A stretch of DNA of 64,000 bases from Anastatus disparis. Lineage: Eukaryota; Arthropoda; Insecta; Hymenoptera; Eupelmidae. The translations under genes and the position numbers were made by a program. The DNA is taken from positions 13,145,501-13,209,500 of the forward strand of contig JAFFSR010000244.1 in the NCBI GenBank assembly GCA_017163975.1. Reading direction: 5' to 3'. The notes under the pieces were generated by a model that saw only the letters and a program-made list of their open reading frames with translations, made no database searches and was not told the origin of the DNA. Positions 62,001 to 64,000 of this stretch are shown piece after piece. Position 1 is the first letter of the stretch, and every line of letters starts with the position of its first letter.

Positions 62001-62817
62001 GTATGACACGGACGACGAGGTATTTGCCTCCCGGCATCGAGATGCCAATAGTGTGGCATGTATTGAGGACAAATGTTATATTCTCACCTTCAATGAATAT
62101 TGTCGGTAAGTACTTATCGGTCATGTTTAATATTTTTAATCTTTTTTTATTTTTAAATAAATGTTATTAATAATAATTATGCAATCATATTTTTTAAAAA
62201 TATTAATTTGATAAATTTTTTATTAATGATTTAATGTAACGTAATATTTTTAATAAAATAAATGTTTATTATATTTAATAGTTTAACTTTGAAAGTATCT
62301 AACATTAACAAATGCATTCATTAAAATTATTAACTCTATTATTGTATATTTTAAAATTTTTTGTATTTACTTTTACTTATTTTTATTTATTTTTATTTAT
62401 TTATTCCCGGGTGTCAATTTTTTTTGTACATAAAAGTACATTTGAATGGCTTACATTATTTGAATACTCTGCGAATAATATAGACAATGAAAAATATCGA
62501 AATACAAGCTTGAAATACATAAATGAAAGCATTTTATTAATTAATTATATTTTTTTATTATGTAGTATTATACTTAATTCATTAACATAATTCAAATGAA
62601 TTTAAATTCATAAATATTTTTAATTTTTAGGTACCGCAAGAATATCCGTAGGATTGAAGAAGGCCTTGATAGCCCGGGCCTCATAGTGCCACCGGGAGAT
62701 CAACTTTACACACGTGAAAGTCGTCAGCCTCCAATACCCGTACCTCAGGATATGGTCCTGTTTTGTCGGAGAGTCTACGACTATCGCGGCAAGAAACTTG
62801 TCAAGAATCCCGGATGA
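37903..62817 (+). CDS. wge: winged eye / BAHD1-like BAH-domain chromatin protein, 3' portion, ten exons
   Basis: Ten exons (37903-38061, 41386-41527, 44079-44278, 47273-47643, 57892-58488, 58861-59256, 59656-60831, 61408-61567, 61937-62105, 62631-62817) join with matching phases and GT-AG borders into 1,184 codons ending in TGA. The last ~185 residues form a BAH domain carrying hallmarks of BAHD1/Winged eye: the [11 protein letters not shown] stretch, [25 protein letters not shown] and a closing VKNP. Family members are nuclear chromatin proteins; BAHD1 promotes heterochromatin and gene silencing, and Drosophila Winged eye affects eye-wing fate and histone H3K9 methylation (established knowledge). 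Upstream of the BAH domain the protein is low-complexity and probably disordered, with Pro, Gln, His, Cys and Lys-rich parts in separate exons. The first exon opens with the last two bases of a codon, so the amino terminus lies upstream. Exon structure is read from sequence only, without transcript support. Confidence 0.93.
38109..38276. mobile_element. foldback MITE in the intron after exon A
   Basis: Inverted arms AATTATAAAACTGACCATAT with TTCTGG and the complement at the right. Shares inner sequence with the element at 25511 (GTTAAAAT-ACACTTATCTA). It ends about 160 bp before the possible alternative exon. Confidence 0.75.
38435..38514 (+). CDS. wge: possible alternative terminal exon of wge
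   Basis: A pyrimidine-rich acceptor (TTCATTCTCTAACAG) is followed by 26 in-frame codons that join exon A in phase. The split codon gives Val, then [15 protein letters not shown] and [10 protein letters not shown], ending in TGA at 38512-38514. Composition is proline-rich and GC-richer than the flanks, like the true exons. No good donor lies inside it, so it reads as a terminal exon; an AATAAA lies at 38694-38699. Use of it would yield a short isoform without Cys/His, Lys-rich or BAH regions. It could also be a decayed cassette exon. Confidence 0.4.
38515..41385 (+). other. wge: wge intron, AT-rich
   Basis: Remainder of the 3.3-kb intron between exons A and B. No element or conserved block recognised beyond the MITE at 38109 and the candidate exon at 38435. 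Confidence 0.7.
41386..41527 (+). CDS. wge: wge exon B: Tyr/Pro/His-rich segment
   Basis: Acceptor TTTACAG and donor GTAAGT. The left-over G of exon A completes a Gly codon, giving [18 protein letters not shown] Tyr/Pro/His-rich stretch follows ([16 protein letters not shown]). It ends in phase 2 and joins the next exon through a split Arg codon. Residues 53-99. It reads as a low-complexity, probably disordered interaction region rather than a folded domain. Confidence 0.88.
42794..43445. mobile_element. 652-bp TTAA-flanked non-autonomous element
   Basis: TTAA at 42794-42797 and 43442-43445 flank perfect 13-bp ends GGTGGCTCAAGCG and CGCTTGAGCCACC. The body has a CpG-rich part (43150-43240), including the palindrome TGCGCATGCGCG, and a GC-rich right end. 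No transposase frame. Confidence 0.8.
43153..43164. promoter_or_regulatory. TGCGCATGCGCG palindrome (NRF1/Ewg-type motif)
   Basis: Matches the NRF1 / Drosophila Ewg core GCGCATGCGC exactly. The same 12-mer occurs at 49148-49159. Here it sits inside the 652-bp TTAA-flanked element, so it may simply be part of a transposon. Confidence 0.3.
44079..44278 (+). CDS. wge: wge exon C: Gly/Pro-rich segment with an 11-proline run
   Basis: Acceptor TTTAATAG and donor GTAAGT. The exon encodes [16 protein letters not shown], then [14 protein letters not shown], then eleven consecutive prolines (44203-44235), ending in the split His codon shared with exon D. Residues 100-166. The polyproline run uses both CCA and CCG/CCT codons, so it is not a simple pure triplet expansion. 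Confidence 0.9.
44720..45064. mobile_element. foldback element related to the one at 51085
   Basis: Arms around AGAAATGCATCAGCTTGTAG and the complement CTACAAGCTAATGCATTTCT. The right end keeps GAGTACAGGTGTAATGTCCG, matching the GTACAGGTATAGTGTCCG end of the 51085 element. The left terminal repeat is missing, so this copy is truncated. Confidence 0.75.
46829..47085. mobile_element. foldback MITE just upstream of exon D
   Basis: Ends TACATGGAGAGAAATGCCCT and the complement of TACACGGAGAGAAACGCCCT. The long arms include GGTATACTGTATGGGAAAGG and CTTGCAGTATCGTAAAAATT. Ends lie on TA dinucleotides, as for Tc1/mariner-type insertions. It ends about 187 bp before the exon D acceptor. Confidence 0.85.
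47273..47643 (+). CDS. wge: wge exon D: Cys-Pro motif and polyglutamine
   Basis: Acceptor TTTTAG and donor GTGAGT; ends in phase 0. It begins [15 protein letters not shown], a compact Cys-Pro motif that stands out from the surrounding low complexity and resembles a motif I recall from insect Winged eye proteins (memory, not searched). A Pro/Gly/Ala-rich part follows, then [13 protein letters not shown], Ser-rich sequence and DCIAK. Residues 167-290. A 260-bp foldback element ends about 190 bp before the acceptor. Confidence 0.92.
48693..48950. repeat. diverged tandem duplication, ~138-bp period
   Basis: GAAGCTCCAAGTATCGTTAA with CTTATTTCTCCGCTT at 48700 recurs as GAGCTTCAAGTATTGTTAGA with TTTATTTCCCCGCTT at 48836. 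Similarity continues through AAAATCGACTAAATTT versus AAAATCAACTGAATTT and ATAATCGAAATTGAGA versus ATAATTGAAACTGAGA. A 65-codon frame across it is probably fortuitous. Confidence 0.75.
49148..49159. promoter_or_regulatory. TGCGCATGCGCG palindrome, second occurrence
   Basis: Same 12-mer as at 43153, in the large intron after exon D, about 30 bp before a MITE. Such a CpG-rich motif is unexpected by chance in DNA this AT-rich. Confidence 0.3.
49187..49595. mobile_element. GGCGGAAAGGATAT family, longest copy
   Basis: Ends ATGGCAGAAAGGATATTTTT and the complement of TTGGCGGAAAGGTTATTTTT, with CCGAATG and CTCAAATGGCA shared inside both. The subterminal CATCATCG and GATGCGAAA segments also pair. About 410 bp, no coding content. 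Confidence 0.8.
50320..50713. repeat. dispersed ~390-bp repeat, copy 1
   Basis: Clearly homologous in reverse orientation to 56068-56439. Shared blocks include ACTTTCAATGTAT-GTATTTT, AAGGTTAGG, GATATCTAATTT, AACAAAAATTATTG and GACATCCCGTTAA. Inside each copy two related halves (ATGAATAAACG-GTGT and CATGAAAAAATAA) suggest an older internal duplication. Confidence 0.8.
51085..51470. mobile_element. TTAA-flanked 386-bp foldback element
   Basis: TTAA at 51085-51088 and 51467-51470 flank arms GAAGATGTAAAATGGACACT and the complement of GAAGATGTAAAACGGACACT. The arms continue through TACCTGTACTTATAAATATT and nearly to the centre. A truncated relative is at 44720. Confidence 0.9.
53527..53655. mobile_element. 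GGCGGAAAGGATAT family, one-ended copy
   Basis: About 130 bp matching the left end of the 49187 element from ACTTGGCGGAAAGGATAT through ACCACAGACATAAG and TATCATCGTTACTTATTACT. The other half is absent. Confidence 0.8.
54369..54477. mobile_element. GGCGGAAAGGATAT family, 109-bp palindromic copy
   Basis: The arms TTGATTTGTACACTTGGCGG and their complement continue through AAAGGATAT-TTTCCGAATGT, with a short unpaired centre containing CCTCAAATGGCTACATCGCA. It is a minimal derivative made almost only of ends. Open frames on both strands here are consequences of the palindrome. Confidence 0.85.
54947..55333. mobile_element. 387-bp palindromic element with GC-rich arms
   Basis: Ends TAGGCGAGAGGGACA and TGTCCCTCTCGCCTA are exact inverted repeats. 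The arms run inward through AAGGTGACCGCTACCGTCCT, ACAAGCTAATTTTTTTTTTA and TTCCGAGTCCGGGAACAT, with a ~60-bp centre. The terminal TA fits a TA target. Confidence 0.9.
56068..56439. repeat. dispersed ~390-bp repeat, copy 2 (inverted relative to copy 1)
   Basis: Reverse-complement relative of 50320-50713, starting CTATCCTTAACGGGATGTCG. Many substitutions and small gaps show that the copies are old. The two lie 5.4 kb apart in the same intron. Confidence 0.8.
57892..58488 (+). CDS. wge: wge exon E: histidine-rich and cysteine-rich exon
   Basis: Acceptor CCAAACAG and donor GTGAGA, both phase 0, 199 codons. It encodes a Cys-bearing start (CACGHSK), a Ser/Thr-rich stretch, a 24-codon His/Asn run (58099-58170), an Asp/Asn/Gln-rich acidic segment, then a cysteine cluster spaced C-x3-C-x3-C-x5-C-x4-C-x2-C (in [16 protein letters not shown] and KCEQC). 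A Glu/Asp-rich end contains VKEEL. The Cys/His content suggests possible metal binding, but no standard zinc-finger spacing is evident. Residues 291-489. The open frame runs past the donor to 58680, but composition becomes intron-like there. Confidence 0.9.
58861..59256 (+). CDS. wge: wge exon F: acidic and polyglutamine exon
   Basis: Acceptor AAATCAG and donor GTGAGT, phase 0 at both ends, 132 codons. It begins [19 protein letters not shown], then an acidic run ([15 protein letters not shown]), a six-Gln run, a basic Ser-rich segment ([29 protein letters not shown]) and an eleven-Gln run (59146-59178, mixed CAG/CAA). Residues 490-621. The RTMSVGSP region looks like a possible phosphorylation target, which is inference from composition alone. 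Confidence 0.9.
59656..60831 (+). CDS. wge: wge exon G: lysine-rich exon with 8-residue tandem repeat, entering the BAH domain
   Basis: Acceptor TTTTTAG and donor GTAAGT, phase 0, 392 codons, the largest exon. A Lys-rich opening ([27 protein letters not shown]) provides several candidate nuclear localisation signals. Residues about 783-906 are roughly 15 units of an eight-residue repeat of the form KNNKIPEV. Another basic stretch follows ([16 protein letters not shown]). The end, [25 protein letters not shown], leads into the BAH domain. Residues 622-1013. The repeat codes for alternating basic and acidic residues and contains Pro, so a long coiled coil is unlikely. Confidence 0.93.
60139..60510 (+). 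repeat. wge: 24-bp coding tandem repeat in wge exon G
   Basis: About 15 units of 24 bp encode an eight-residue repeat, [12 protein letters not shown], with variable positions 6 and 8 (P/Q/L/S/I and V/T/I/A). One unit lacks a residue ([10 protein letters not shown]), and later units drift to NKNVDAKH and NSKNKIQEP. The frame is kept open throughout. Confidence 0.9.
61408..61567 (+). CDS. wge: wge exon H: BAH domain, first part
   Basis: Acceptor TTTTTTAG and donor GTATGC; phase 0 start, phase 1 end. It encodes [18 protein letters not shown], then [34 protein letters not shown]. This matches the start of BAH domains, where the polypeptide enters a strand with the D-x-V-L-L motif and the A-K-I-x-x-L-W strand. 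Residues 1014-1066. Its high GC relative to its introns fits strong protein-level constraint. Confidence 0.96.
61937..62105 (+). CDS. wge: wge exon I: BAH domain, core
   Basis: Acceptor AATTAG and donor GTAAGT; the split codon gives Gly, then [19 protein letters not shown], a short acidic loop (TEYDTDDE), [29 protein letters not shown]. These are the diagnostic BAHD1-type BAH strands, including the WYYRPEHT strand and the E-V-F-x-S-x-H motif. Residues 1067-1122. This exon is the strongest single basis for the family call. Confidence 0.97.
62631..62817 (+). CDS. wge: wge exon J: BAH domain end and stop codon
   Basis: Acceptor TAATTTTTAG. It encodes [13 protein letters not shown], a linker ([21 protein letters not shown]), then the last BAH strands ([24 protein letters not shown]) and TGA at 62815-62817. 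BAHD1-type proteins likewise end directly after this strand, so the stop is at the expected place. Residues 1123-1184. Confidence 0.96.
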
Positions 62818-63805
62818 CTCGATTAACCACAAAAAACGCGCGAAACGCATAAAAAAAAATTTAAAAAAAATCATATAAATATATACATAAATATATAAAT
62901 ATATATAAAATAACAGCAACACCCAATGAGTCTCTGCTCAAAGGGGCGGAGCACCGAAAAACGAGGACGGAAACGAATCAGTAGAATGTACGTGTAATTT
63001 TTTTTTTTAAGAATGAATGATTTTAATGTAAAAATGAGATGATGAAGCAAAGAAAGAAAATTACGCATTGATATTCTAATGCGTATATCGAGCGTGTAGC
63101 TGAGACTAAAGAATGAACGTTTAAAAGTACGCCCTCGGTGGATTTGACAATTTTATAGATAAAAAAATGATGAAAAAAATAATAATAATAGTTAATGCGA
63201 AATAAGAAAAAAAATAACGATATTTTTTGCGAAAATAGTCTTTACACGCATTAAAGAGAGAGGGAGGCTAAGGGAGAAGTTGAAAGAAGATGAAGGGGGA
63301 ATATTTTTCAACTAGCGATAGACGAGGATGTTTTAAATGAATAAAATGAAGCCAGGGGCATTGACCACTTTAGCAAAATGGGATATCTTAATGTAAACGC
63401 GTGCAAGATTACTACGAAAGAAAATTAGCGTTTGCGATATGAAAAAAAAAATGCATTTTCCAACTACCGAGAGGTACTTCGCATTAGCGGTCCGTCTTTT
63501 TATTTTCTTTCGTCAATTAACAATTTTTTTCTTACGCTTTTTTTATGCTCGATTTATGATCTTTTTTTTTAGAAGAGAGAACCATGTGTAGTAAAAATCT
63601 ACTTTTTACAGATTTATATTAATGATTTTTTTTTATAAGTTTTACTTTTTTTCATAGATTGACATTTTACAATCATGTACTAATAAAAACCATGAAAAAA
63701 TTTTTTTTCAAGTATTTGATATACTTGCACATTATACACAGAGTACTATGACTATAGTACTAATTACATTTCGTATAAATGTTATACGAATATAATTACA
63801 ATAAA
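62818..63805 (+). other. wge: 3' untranslated region of wge
   Basis: This follows the TGA at 62815-62817. It is AT-rich with A-runs, GA-rich patches (63250-63300) and three AATAAA hexamers at 63340-63345, 63682-63687 and 63800-63805, any of which could specify polyadenylation. No conserved open frame is present. The true 3' end cannot be fixed without transcript data. Confidence 0.7.
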
Positions 63806-64000
63806 TATAAATACTAAGTATTTATAAAATCTCTAAAATAACATAGATTACTGATTCCTTTTTATTTGGTTGTTTTTAATTAAATATTTCAATTAAAACA
63901 ACTATTTGATTTTTATTTCATACATCTAATGTGATTAACATTGAAATAAATTCTAGGTCGAACCTGTCCACTTACAACTAAAAACATATTTTATTTTGAA

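Overview
The window is very AT-rich eukaryotic DNA with GT-AG introns. It carries the 3' part of one large insect nuclear gene on the + strand and one complete U4 spliceosomal snRNA gene. The rest is non-coding sequence densely populated by short inverted-repeat elements. The gene product (BAHD1/Winged eye type), the AT bias, the GAGA/CT-rich islands and the non-autonomous elements point to an insect. A hymenopteran such as a parasitoid wasp is my best guess, but that is inference only.

Layout. Bases 1 to about 37,900 hold no protein-coding exon I can support. This stretch is either upstream intergenic DNA or the long 5' intron(s) of the gene downstream. It contains the U4 snRNA gene (19,382-19,524), one well-supported tRNA-derived SINE with a 13-bp target-site duplication and a second copy 19 kb away, a 20-bp minisatellite, a 230-bp tandem duplication with GC-rich hairpins, many foldback elements (several flanked by TTAA), and a series of CT/GA-rich islands of higher GC that could be regulatory.

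From 37,903 to 62,817 ten exons join with consistent splice phases into a 1,184-residue carboxy-terminal portion of a winged eye/BAHD1 orthologue. The order of regions is: proline/tyrosine-rich segments, a Cys-Pro motif with polyglutamine, a His-rich and Cys-rich exon, an acidic/polyQ exon, a lysine-rich exon with an eight-residue tandem repeat, and a final three-exon BAH domain ending in a stop codon. The start of the protein is not in any exon I recognise here. The first visible exon begins mid-codon, so at least one more coding exon lies upstream. A possible alternative terminal exon at 38,435-38,514 would give a short, BAH-less isoform. The 3' UTR begins at 62,818 and has polyadenylation signals within the next kilobase.

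The introns of the gene, especially the 10.2-kb one at 47,644-57,891, are packed with inverted-repeat elements. These include several families with two or three copies at different stages of decay.
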